Below are positions 1 to 8,866 of a stretch of DNA of 64,000 bases, one piece after another. The translations under genes and the position numbers were made by a program. The stretch is from an uncultured Aquimarina sp. (GTDB lineage Bacteria > Bacteroidota > Bacteroidia > Flavobacteriales > Flavobacteriaceae): assembly GCA_947489685.1 (NCBI GenBank), contig CANLEM010000005.1:1-64000 (forward strand), written 5' to 3'. The notes beneath the pieces were generated by a model. That model had not been told where the DNA came from. It saw only the letters and a list, made by a program, of their open reading frames with translations, and did not search any database. Numbering within the stretch: the first letter of the stretch is position 1; each line of letters opens with the position of its first letter.

Positions 1-1429
1 ATACTGTATCTACGATACGCTCAAAATAAGTAACAAAACGAACTATTGTATCCTTATCAAATAGATCTGTTGCATATTCAAAATCTAAATCTAAACCCTT
101 ATCAGATTCCAATCCGGTTAATTGCAAATCAAACTTGGAAATTTTATTTTCTACATCCTTTATACTAGCCCTTACATCTGAAAAATGTAATTCTTTCCTT
201 TCAAAATTTTGAAGTACAAATGCAACATCAAACAAAGGGTTACGACCAGTGTCTCTTGGAAGATCTAAATGATTTACCAACTCCTCATAAGGATAATTCT
301 GATACTCCAAGCTCTTTAAAACCTTCTCCTTTACATTTTCTAAAAAATCTCTAAAACTTAAATCTCCCTTGGGATAATTACGAATCGCCAAGGTGTTGAC
401 AAACATACCAACAATACCTTCTAAATCTGCATGAGAACGACCTGCCACACCTGTCCCAACTACAATATCTTCTTGACTACTTAACTTACTCAATAAAATA
501 TTGAGAATCGAAAATAAGGTCATAAAAAGTGTCGCTCCTTCTCTATCTCCCAATAGACGTAAGGAACTTGTAATTTCACTACTTAAGTGAAGTGAAACAT
601 TACCGCCTTCGTAACTCTTGATTTCTGGACGAGCATAATCAGTGGGAAGATCTAATAACGATAACTCTTCAGCATATTCGCCTAACCAATACTTTTGTTG
701 TGATGCTATCCCTAATTGATATGCCTCACTCTGTTGCCACTCTGAATAATCTCTATACTGTAATGACAATGACTCTAAATCTTTACCCTCATACAACGAT
801 ATAAAATCTCGAACCATAAGACCATGAGAGACCCCATCGGTAATAATATGATGCATATCTACAACTAATAGATGCTCCTCTTTTGATAGTGTAATAACCC
901 CTACACGAAATAAAGGTGCAACTCCTAAATCAAAGGGACGAATAAAATCATCTAATATATCTTCATAGTCATCTAATGATGACTCAAAATACTCAATCTC
1001 AAAATCAACCGATTCGTTTATTTTTTGAGAAATGGCATCATCTACAACCTCAAAACTAGTACGCAATATTTCATGTCGTGCCAGTAAACCCTGAAAACTT
1101 AAATTTAACTTAGCGCTATCTAAAACACCTTTCAGATCAAGTACCTGAAACTGATTATACGCCAACGATTCCTTATCTAATTCATATAAAAAATACAACC
1201 TACGCTGAGCAGCTGATAAAGCATAATAATCCTTAATCGGGGATTTCGAGATATTCTTCGTCTTCCGATTTACAGTATCTAAATATTCAAGTAATTCTAA
1301 CTTATTGGCCTTGACCTTAGTGATCAAATCAGAGGCATCTATATCTTTAGGTACATCTAACCGAATATTACCTTCGACAATGGTAACACCTATATTTTTA
1401 TTTCTTAACTCTAATAATAGTGTATCCAT
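1..1429 (-). CDS. Nonribosomal peptide synthetase, N-terminal part (TubC-type docking domain + condensation domain), cut by window edge
   Basis: About 476 codons are visible, from the ATG at 1427-1429 to the window edge; the gene continues to the left. Residues 1-50 (starting MDTLLLELRNKNIGVTIVEG) resemble the TubC N-terminal docking domain that binds the C-terminal tail of the preceding synthetase. From about residue 65 there is a condensation domain: a C1-like LSAAQRRLYF segment, the active-site motif HHIITDG (H193, H194), and a later RNPLFDV motif. The sequence style suggests an LCL-type condensation domain, which fits an upstream module without epimerase. The start lies 26 bp after the stop of the upstream NRPS, so the two are surely co-transcribed. 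It would condense the beta-alanyl intermediate with the next residue, perhaps diaminopropionate. Its A domain is outside the window, so the substrate is unknown. It is 3'-partial and no ORF caller set to complete ORFs would list it. Confidence 0.93.
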   Translation of the reverse strand, partial: MDTLLLELRNKNIGVTIVEGNIRLDVPKDIDASDLITKVKANKLELLEYLDTVNRKTKNISKSPIKDYYALSAAQRRLYFLYELDKESLAYNQFQVLDLKGVLDSAKLNLSFQGLLARHEILRTSFEVVDDAISQKINESVDFEIEYFESSLDDYEDILDDFIRPFDLGVAPLFRVGVITLSKEEHLLVVDMHHIITDGVSHGLMVRDFISLYEGKDLESLSLQYRDYSEWQQSEAYQLGIASQQKYWLGEYAEELSLLDLPTDYARPEIKSYEGGNVSLHLSSEITSSLRLLGDREGATLFMTLFSILNILLSKLSSQEDIVVGTGVAGRSHADLEGIVGMFVNTLAIRNYPKGDLSFRDFLENVKEKVLKSLEYQNYPYEELVNHLDLPRDTGRNPLFDVAFVLQNFERKELHFSDVRASIKDVENKISKFDLQLTGLESDKGLDLDFEYATDLFDKDTIVRFVTYFERIVDTV

Positions 1430-1455
1430 GAGATGTAAATAGATTTATCTCTATG

Positions 1456-4400
1456 TTATATGAAAACTTTATCATTTGCATTGCCATCAGATTCACAGCC
1501 ACTTAGCACCCAAACTTTAGTATCTATTAACTCGGACAATGATGAAATCGTGTTTCTAAAGAAAACATCTCTTATAGATACTTCTACATTATATTTTCTT
1601 TGAATTTCATTTACTAAAACAATAGCATTTAGAGAATGGCCACCTACTTTAAAAAAACTAGTATTTACTCCAAAAAAGTTGTCATCCAATTCGAGGATTT
1701 TCATCCATATAGTAGAAAGTTCTTTTTCGGTTTTACTCTCAGGTTCAATAAAATTGATTCCTGAAATCAATACATCATCAGGTAACGATTTTCTATCTAC
1801 TTTACCATTAGGCATCATTGGCATTTTTTCAAGCCAGATATAATCAACGGGAATCATGTATGGAGGTAATTTATCTGCTAAAAACTCCATGAGTTCAGAT
1901 ACTTTCAGTTCTTTTTTCGATTGATAATATGCTATTAAATTCCCCGACGAATATCGCCCTTTAACAAGAACAGCACTAGATTGAATCTCTGTATGATTAG
2001 TTAAACTTGCTTCAATTTCACTCAATTCAATTCTTTGACCACGTAACTTTACTTGCAAATCTGATCTTCCTAAAAAATCTATACGACCATCAGACATCCA
2101 TCTACCCAAATCTCCTGTTCTATAAAATTGTTTTCCATTAATTAAAGCATAATCAAAAGTGGATATTTTGCTTGCGTAACCCGAAGCCAAACCATGACCC
2201 GATATGCAAATTTCTCCAATGAATCCTTCTACTTGTAATTGATCATGCTTATTAAGAATGGTTATTTCAGTATTAGAAATAGGAACTCCTATAGGTATAG
2301 TACGGATTTCTGGTTCATCAAGTTCGATTTTATGATGATATTTCTGATCAATTATATTATCATATTTTAAGGAAAGTATGTTCTTTTCATCATATAATTC
2401 TTCAATAATATTAAATTGATCAGTAATCACGCTTTCTAAATCTTCAAGTTTAGTCAAAGGATTAGAGAGCACCACTCGAAAAACCACACAATCCTTCTCT
2501 TTATATGTTACTCTTGTTTTAGAAACAAAGGTCTTTCCTTTAAAAAATTGCGCTTTCTGAATTTTTAAATTTATTTCATTTATATCCTCAATTTCTTTTG
2601 AATTTAATGACTTATTATTTCTATAACGGATTGGAATATATCTATAATTAATGATATTGATATGACTTGAAATTAACTCAAAGCCCTCGGTATTTACAAT
2701 TATTCTCTCAAAAACCTTTGCCAATTCAATTCCTTTTTCCATCAACAACCCATATCCCTTCTTACCAAAAATATTGAGTGCTCCATGCAAACACAGAGAC
2801 AATGCAGATCGAGATCCATTAGGCGTATAACGTCCGAAATCAAATGAATCTGCTGTCGCTTGGTATCTAGCTTGTGTAGCATTATAACTTAATCTTGATG
2901 GATCTTTAAATAAACAAACACTTATTCCTTGGGGTAAAAAGAGTTGTTTATGACCGCAGAAAGTAATCGAATCTGCCAATTCTATTCCATCAATTAGGTG
3001 ATCATATTTATCCGAAAATTTTAATAAACCTCCCCAGGCGGCATCCACATGAAAATGTATATTATTGTTTCTAGCAATTTCTCCCATTTCTTTTAATGGG
3101 TCTATTCTTCCTGTCTCTGTAGATCCTGCGATTCCAACTAGAGCGACAATTAAAAGTTTTTGATCTTTACAATAGTTGATTTTATTTTTTAAATCGTCTA
3201 AATCAAGTGTGCCATCTACAGTATCTTTAAGGTGGATAATGTTTTTGGTTCCTAACCCAAGAAGGGATGCAGCTTTGTCAATTGAATAATGCATTAATCT
3301 AGAGCCCAAAATAACCAGATCATTATATCCTTTTTGTTGAATTATTTGATATACACTTTCATTAGTATTATCATTATCAAAAAGTAATTTATTTCTTGCA
3401 TTTAATAATGCCGAAATATTTGCTGTACTACCTCCACTTGTAACAATTCCTAAATTAGAGTTTAATCTTTGAATATGCTCACTATAAAAACCATCTGGAA
3501 AAGAATAGAATATTCTATGAAGCATTGCTATTGCTTCTCTTTCCATAAATGTTAGTGATTTGGATGTCTCTATTTTAACCAAATTTTGATTAAGCTGTGA
3601 TATAAGTTTGCTCATATCATGAACATAGTTAGGCAGAACCGAAGTCATATGTCCGATAAATTTGGGAGAAGCCGTGTTTATTGAATATGGTAGAATACTT
3701 TTTTTAAAATTAGAATAATATTCTTGAGGGCTGGATGGGTAATCGGGAATTTTATAATTTTTAAACTTATTAGTTAACTCTAATATTTCGACATTAGGTC
3801 TTGTAATACAATTCTCAAAGTCGCTATTCTCAAAATAGTCTATAGGAGTATTTTGATCCGTAAAATACCGTAAGATGTCTTCAACATAATATCTTTCTAC
3901 ATTATAATACGTCGCATCTGCTCCAACCTCTGTAGAGCCATAAATGTTAACTAATAGCGTATCTGGAAATTCCTGATAAAATTCTTTAGCTAGCTGAAAA
4001 GGTAAATATTCTCCACTACTAAATACATATTGTAACGAAAGTTGATTTTTTCTTGCCCCTATGCTTTTCTTTATTTCTAATATTGATGTAAGATAGGTAG
4101 GAACTACAGTAAGACGAGATACCTTATCCTTAACTAAAACATTGTACATCTTTGATACATCTAATATTTCTTCTTCGCTACAAACGCGTAAAGGTATTCC
4201 TGATAATAATGGTAAAAATACTTCGACCACATGATCTACAAATCCAATATTAGTTTTAAAACAATGAATTTCCTCCTCTTTAATAGGATATTCATCCCAT
4301 GCCCAATAGAGTCTATTTAAGAGACCTATATGTGATCCTTTTACTCCTTTAGGTGTTCCTGTTGATCCAGAGGTATAAATAATATAAATATCTTCAAGAA

Positions 4401-6201
4401 TCTGCGTCTTTAGATTATCTGTACTGTACGTAACAAGATCTTGATCTTCTTGATAATAATGGTATCGACATGGTATTTCTATTTCCTTTTTCTCAATAAC
4501 AGATCTATTGCACAAAACAAAAGAGGTTCCACTATCTTTTAACATGTAATTTAACCGGTCATTAGGATAATCTATTGGTAAAGGAAGGTATGAACCTCCC
4601 ACCTTCAAAATAGCAAAAACACATGTTATAAAATCAACTGATCGATCCATTAAAATACCAACAACATCTCCTTTATTTACATCTTTATCAATTAAGAAGT
4701 TGGCTAGTTGATTTATTTTATTATTTAAAGATCTGTACGTATAAGATTCTTTATCATCGAATACTGCTATTTTGTTAGGGTTTGTTTGAACACAAGATTC
4801 AAATAATTCAATTATATTTTTATTATCTGGATAACTTACCGGAGAAGGGTTTAATTTCAACAAGTGATCTACCTCTTCTGTTGAATTTATATTTATATCA
4901 CGAGGTTGCTTATTTGAGTTGTTTAAAATCTCATCTATTATAACTTCAAAATGTACAGACAGTTTTCTTATAATTTCGTCAGAGAATTTACTAGTATCAA
5001 ATACAAGTTCGATTTTTAATGTATCTTCGGTATATACCGTAATATGTAAAGGTATACCTGCATTTTCGTAGACCGAATCTAATTTTATTTCACAATCTTC
5101 ATTATAATTAAGAATGTTTTTATCTACAGGGTAATTTTCTATAACAACAACAGAATCAAAAAGTTCATTATGATGAGATAACCCGATTAATTGTTTAATC
5201 TCAAAATATGATGTGTTATGATAAGAATTTCGTTTGATCAGGTTCTGATGGGTTGAAAGAACAATTTCTTTCAACGTTTTATCTTCAACTTCTGATAATC
5301 TAAACGGGATTGTATTTATGAAATTTCCAATAACATCTTCAGAATTTTTTTCACTTGCTTCTCTGCAAGAAACTGTGGTTCCAAAAACAATATCTGATGT
5401 AAAAAGATATTTATGTAAAAGTAAACCATATGCAGAATAGATTATAGCAGCTTTGGTCACTTTATTGCGTGTAGCATAAGATGCTATATCCGAGTTGAAC
5501 GATACAGAAATTTTTTGAAGATTTCCTGAATTATTTATTAATGATTTCTCTACAGATAAATTATTTATATTGTACTCGAATAAATAATCTTTCCAATACG
5601 CTGTTCCATCATAAGTTTCAAGTTTATTTTTAATGTCTTTTTGAACATCTTTGTAACTTGTTTTTTTAAACTCTAGAGGAGTGTTATCCTCAGTAAAACA
5701 ATTATAAAATGAAAACAATTCTTTAAGTAAAATTCCCGTACTCCAGCCATCATAAAGAATATGATGGTGTGTTATATGCAATTTATAATGAACTTCTGAA
5801 AACTTTATTATTCCAAACCTTATAGGTGTTGATGTCAAATCAAATCTACTTTGTTTGTCATTATCCAAGTAGGAATCAAAAAAAGCATTTCTATTCGTCT
5901 GGTTTTGATGTGTTAAATCAAGAACTGTAATACTAGGTCTTATACTCTTTAAAATTATTTGAAGCGGTTTATCTATAATTTCCCAAGTAAAAACAGATCG
6001 TAATACTTCATTTTTAGAAACAACCTCGTTGATAGCTCTCTCTAGTAAATTAATATTTAGGTTTCCCTCAATATCAAATACTAACTGAATATTATATACA
6101 CTTGATTTATCATCTTGTAAATGACCAAAAAGCATACCTTTCTGTACTAAACTCAGTTCAAAAATATCCTGAACGTTTTGTTTGGAAATTTTGGTACTCA
6201 T
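1456..6201 (-). CDS. NRPS module C-A-PCP with a PLP-dependent decarboxylase inserted in the adenylation domain
   Basis: 1581 aa. Domain order seen: condensation (about 12-430, SLVQKGMLFG at C1 and HHILYDG with H146/H147; the C1 wording is DCL-like, which fits the epimerase ending the upstream synthetase); adenylation N-part (about 465-765, YTSGSTGTPKG, YGSTEVGAD at 754-762); a decarboxylase of about 520 aa; adenylation remainder (about 1300-1490, GEICISG, RTGDLGRW, NGK with K1467); carrier protein (GGHSL, S1523). The specificity positions read V655 D656 V659 T698 F727 S729 I753 A761 D762 K1467, i.e. VDVTFSIADK. Asp235 is replaced by Val and Asp appears at 236, as in known beta-alanine codes (recalled as VDxVISxADK). 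I infer that it activates beta-alanine. The C-terminal tail after the carrier (about 1556-1581) may pair with the docking domain of the next synthetase. It sits 235 bp after the ABC permease gene, with a long hairpin between. Confidence 0.95.
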   Translation of the reverse strand: MSTKISKQNVQDIFELSLVQKGMLFGHLQDDKSSVYNIQLVFDIEGNLNINLLERAINEVVSKNEVLRSVFTWEIIDKPLQIILKSIRPSITVLDLTHQNQTNRNAFFDSYLDNDKQSRFDLTSTPIRFGIIKFSEVHYKLHITHHHILYDGWSTGILLKELFSFYNCFTEDNTPLEFKKTSYKDVQKDIKNKLETYDGTAYWKDYLFEYNINNLSVEKSLINNSGNLQKISVSFNSDIASYATRNKVTKAAIIYSAYGLLLHKYLFTSDIVFGTTVSCREASEKNSEDVIGNFINTIPFRLSEVEDKTLKEIVLSTHQNLIKRNSYHNTSYFEIKQLIGLSHHNELFDSVVVIENYPVDKNILNYNEDCEIKLDSVYENAGIPLHITVYTEDTLKIELVFDTSKFSDEIIRKLSVHFEVIIDEILNNSNKQPRDININSTEEVDHLLKLNPSPVSYPDNKNIIELFESCVQTNPNKIAVFDDKESYTYRSLNNKINQLANFLIDKDVNKGDVVGILMDRSVDFITCVFAILKVGGSYLPLPIDYPNDRLNYMLKDSGTSFVLCNRSVIEKKEIEIPCRYHYYQEDQDLVTYSTDNLKTQILEDIYIIYTSGSTGTPKGVKGSHIGLLNRLYWAWDEYPIKEEEIHCFKTNIGFVDHVVEVFLPLLSGIPLRVCSEEEILDVSKMYNVLVKDKVSRLTVVPTYLTSILEIKKSIGARKNQLSLQYVFSSGEYLPFQLAKEFYQEFPDTLLVNIYGSTEVGADATYYNVERYYVEDILRYFTDQNTPIDYFENSDFENCITRPNVEILELTNKFKNYKIPDYPSSPQEYYSNFKKSILPYSINTASPKFIGHMTSVLPNYVHDMSKLISQLNQNLVKIETSKSLTFMEREAIAMLHRIFYSFPDGFYSEHIQRLNSNLGIVTSGGSTANISALLNARNKLLFDNDNTNESVYQIIQQKGYNDLVILGSRLMHYSIDKAASLLGLGTKNIIHLKDTVDGTLDLDDLKNKINYCKDQKLLIVALVGIAGSTETGRIDPLKEMGEIARNNNIHFHVDAAWGGLLKFSDKYDHLIDGIELADSITFCGHKQLFLPQGISVCLFKDPSRLSYNATQARYQATADSFDFGRYTPNGSRSALSLCLHGALNIFGKKGYGLLMEKGIELAKVFERIIVNTEGFELISSHINIINYRYIPIRYRNNKSLNSKEIEDINEINLKIQKAQFFKGKTFVSKTRVTYKEKDCVVFRVVLSNPLTKLEDLESVITDQFNIIEELYDEKNILSLKYDNIIDQKYHHKIELDEPEIRTIPIGVPISNTEITILNKHDQLQVEGFIGEICISGHGLASGYASKISTFDYALINGKQFYRTGDLGRWMSDGRIDFLGRSDLQVKLRGQRIELSEIEASLTNHTEIQSSAVLVKGRYSSGNLIAYYQSKKELKVSELMEFLADKLPPYMIPVDYIWLEKMPMMPNGKVDRKSLPDDVLISGINFIEPESKTEKELSTIWMKILELDDNFFGVNTSFFKVGGHSLNAIVLVNEIQRKYNVEVSIRDVFFRNTISSLSELIDTKVWVLSGCESDGNANDKVFI
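2317..3879 (-). other. Embedded PanP-like group II PLP decarboxylase domain inside the A domain
   Basis: Residues about 775-1295 of the NRPS form a whole decarboxylase rather than a fragment. Visible signatures are SPKFIGHMTS near its start, LNQNLVKIETSK, the TSGGSTANISAL cofactor segment, MHYSIDKAA with the stacking His, HVDAAWGG with D1053 for the pyridine nitrogen, and GHKQL with K1085 as the Schiff-base lysine. The wording is closest, from memory, to the PLP-dependent aspartate 1-decarboxylase PanP of Vibrio and relatives (about 540 aa); glutamate decarboxylases are more distant. The insertion falls after A-domain motif A5 and before A6, and the flanking A-domain halves join cleanly (YNVE before, PIGVPISN after). 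If it keeps PanP activity it converts aspartate to beta-alanine, the substrate suggested by the host A-domain code. The exact boundaries are estimates (plus or minus 20 residues). Confidence 0.85.
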
Positions 6202-6347
6202 ATAAATAAATTTGTGATTAAGATTACATCCTTATGAATCATGCTTAAATAAAAGGGTTAGGTACACCCAACTATCCTACATAAATAAATCATTTAAGGG
6301 TATAAAAGCTGTTTCCATTAAAGTGTGCTTACTTAATAGAGAGAGAG

Positions 6348-6407
6348 AAATTTTAAGTAATAGCTATGCTTACCGAATATCGTAAGCATAGCTATTACTT
6401 AAAATTT
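6348..6407. repeat. Perfect 26-bp inverted repeat with 8-nt loop inside the NRPS operon
   Basis: The arms at 6348-6373 and 6382-6407 are exact reverse complements, separated by an 8-nt loop. The element lies between the ABC permease gene and the decarboxylase-containing NRPS gene. Neither side carries a T-run, so it does not look like a simple intrinsic terminator. On the minus-strand transcript it would fold into a very stable stem in the intercistronic region, and could act as an RNA processing or stabilising element or attenuate the downstream NRPS. A protein operator is an alternative. Confidence 0.8.
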
Positions 6408-6436
6408 ATAGAGATAAAAAACATCTCTGATGATAA

Positions 6437-8827
6437 TTATGTTTGGTTCTTTAAAGTTGTTGCCGGGTTAATCGAAGATATTCTGGATGCTTGAATACCA
6501 GATATTAAAATTACTAAAACGAAAAAGAAAAGTCCCGATACAATAAAAACCCAAGGCTTTAAATCAACACGTACAGCAAAATTCTCAAGCCAGTTTTGTG
6601 CCCAAAAATAAGATATTGGAATACCAATTAATAATGTAACGATAACCAACCTGAAAACATCCTTAAACAATAATATGGTAATTTGAGAGCCACTAGATCC
6701 CATTACTTTTCTAATGCTAATTTCTTTCTTTCTTTTATTTACCGTAAAAACTGTAAGTCCAAATAAACCTAAGCATGATATTATTATAGCCAGTGCAGTA
6801 AAACATCTTGATAGCACCGATAATCTTCTCTCCGAAGAATATTGGTTTTGAAAATCTTGATCTAGGAATTTATAATTCAAAGGAAATCCTGGATTAAAAC
6901 CAGCATGGAAGGATTCTATTTTATTTATTGTCTCTGATAATTTAAAACTAGGATCAATTTTGGTTACAATTGTATTGAAGGCTCCGAAACCTCTATTAAT
7001 CAAATGCATAAATACCATTGGCTTAATTTTACCATCATAAATAGATTCGGAAAAATCTTTAACCACACCAACAATCACCTTATCCCCTCCCCATATATTG
7101 ATGATCTTACCAACTGGCTGTTCCAGTCTTAACATCTTTACAGCGGTCTCATTTAAAACAATTTCGTAAACATCTGAATTTGAAGACGGAAATTCCTTAG
7201 AAAAAGATCTTCCTTCTGAAATTTCAATACCCAATGATTCAATGAAATCATAATTTACAATCCTATAATCTATAAGTAAGATTTCGTCTGCTTGTTTGGT
7301 TGGCCAGGTGATATCATTGGTAACCATATCTTGACCTAAAATCCCATCCCTTAATACAAATACACTGGACGCTTGAGCAACTCCCGGAACACGCCTTAGT
7401 TCTGTAAGGAAAGTCTCTCGTTTATTCACAACCTCGCCGTCCATTTCAAAATATAAAACATTGTCTTTATCATATCCCAAGTTTCTATTTTGAATCATTG
7501 AAAACTGATCATAAGTTACCAAAGTAAATACAACTAATATTATAGATGCTGTAAACTGCGTTATCACCAAACCTTTTCTTAATATCTGGTTTCCTCCTGC
7601 ATTTAAGATACTATTCCTAAGTATTTGCGCAGGCTTAAATTTTGAAATATAAAGTGCAGGATAAATCCCTGATAGTATTCCTACCGCTAATACTATTAAT
7701 AAAAAAGGCAGAATCAAGTCATAATTAAGACTTAAGGCCATATTTTTATTTGTAAGCTGATTAAACCAAGGAAGCAGTAAAAAAACAAAAATTAATGAAA
7801 TTAAGAATGAAAAAAGAGACAACAGCGTAGACTCACCAAGATATTGTACAATGATTGATTTTCTTTCGACTCCAAGAACTTTTTTAATTCCTACTTCTTT
7901 CATTTTATCCATAGCCATTGCCGTAGAGAGGCTAATAAAATTAATACAAGCAATAACCAAAATTACGATACCTATGATAATAAAAAGCCGAACATATTCT
8001 ATTCTCCCACCTTTTTGGATACCATTCTCATAATCTCCATATAAATACCCTCTTGAAAAACGCCTAATAAAAATAGAAGTCTGACTCGTATCAATACCAT
8101 TCTCACTCAAAAATGTTTTGATCTTCCGATTAACAAAATTCAATTCAGTATTCGGGTTCATAATAAAAAAACCTTCAACGACATTCTCTCCCCATGTTAA
8201 TTCTAGTCCTGTATGCTCTTCATACAAAGAAATAGGAATAACATAATCAAACTGGATAGAAGAGTTTTTAGGAAAAGAAGCAGTTACTCCCGTAACCAAG
8301 AATTCTTGTTTATTATCAAACTTAACAAACTTTCCTACAACATTTTCTGATGTCCCAAATAATTTTTCCGCTAGGTTTTTAGAAAGCACAATATTGTACT
8401 TGTCCTTTAGAGTACTTGCTTTACTACCTTCTAATAAATCAAAGGAAAAAAGATTAAAAAAATCTTTACTCGCGTAAATCCCTTTTACATTAATATTTTT
8501 TTGCCCTAGCGATAATACATTAGTTGAGTATGATTTTACTACTGAGGCAACATCCTCGATTTCGGGGATGTTTTCGGCAATTGCATTTATAAAAGGTAAC
8601 GAATTATATTTATTTGTCTGAAATTCGTTGTTTAATTTTTGATTTATCATCATTTGGTACAATCGATTATCATTTTCATGAAACTTATCATACTCAATTT
8701 CATCCTTGGACCACAGGTAAATTAGTAAAACACAAACCATACCCAAAGAAAGACCAATCAAATTAATGATGAAACTGATTTTGGAACGTTTGATACTTCT
8801 AAAATATTTTTTTATTTCTATTGACAT
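6437..8827 (-). CDS. ABC transporter permease, MacB/FtsX family (Bacteroidota two-FtsX type)
   Basis: 796 aa with the usual layout of Bacteroidota MacB-like permeases: an N-terminal transmembrane helix (about 17-40), a large periplasmic MacB_PCD-like domain, an FtsX domain with three helices (about 280-400), a fourth helix after ILRKGLVITQF, a second periplasmic domain, and a C-terminal FtsX domain (CFTALAIIISCLGLFGL onward). KEVGIKKVLG and KEISIRKVMG, one in each half, are the typical coupling segments. No ATPase gene is adjacent, so a partner must be supplied in trans or lie outside the window. The gene starts 39 bp after the serine hydrolase gene on the same strand, inside the NRPS operon, so export or self-protection for the peptide is a reasonable inference. 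Generic relatives are very common in this phylum, so the cargo is not shown by sequence. Confidence 0.85.
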   Translation of the reverse strand: MSIEIKKYFRSIKRSKISFIINLIGLSLGMVCVLLIYLWSKDEIEYDKFHENDNRLYQMMINQKLNNEFQTNKYNSLPFINAIAENIPEIEDVASVVKSYSTNVLSLGQKNINVKGIYASKDFFNLFSFDLLEGSKASTLKDKYNIVLSKNLAEKLFGTSENVVGKFVKFDNKQEFLVTGVTASFPKNSSIQFDYVIPISLYEEHTGLELTWGENVVEGFFIMNPNTELNFVNRKIKTFLSENGIDTSQTSIFIRRFSRGYLYGDYENGIQKGGRIEYVRLFIIIGIVILVIACINFISLSTAMAMDKMKEVGIKKVLGVERKSIIVQYLGESTLLSLFSFLISLIFVFLLLPWFNQLTNKNMALSLNYDLILPFLLIVLAVGILSGIYPALYISKFKPAQILRNSILNAGGNQILRKGLVITQFTASIILVVFTLVTYDQFSMIQNRNLGYDKDNVLYFEMDGEVVNKRETFLTELRRVPGVAQASSVFVLRDGILGQDMVTNDITWPTKQADEILLIDYRIVNYDFIESLGIEISEGRSFSKEFPSSNSDVYEIVLNETAVKMLRLEQPVGKIINIWGGDKVIVGVVKDFSESIYDGKIKPMVFMHLINRGFGAFNTIVTKIDPSFKLSETINKIESFHAGFNPGFPLNYKFLDQDFQNQYSSERRLSVLSRCFTALAIIISCLGLFGLTVFTVNKRKKEISIRKVMGSSGSQITILLFKDVFRLVIVTLLIGIPISYFWAQNWLENFAVRVDLKPWVFIVSGLFFFVLVILISGIQASRISSINPATTLKNQT

Positions 8828-8866
8828 TTTAGTAGAGTTTATTAGTTTTTATTTTTATGTATAAAT

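Noticed and set aside
6348..6407. The long inverted repeat as the end of an insertion sequence
   Set aside because: The arms are only 8 nt apart, no transposase or target duplication is present, and the flanking genes are intact.
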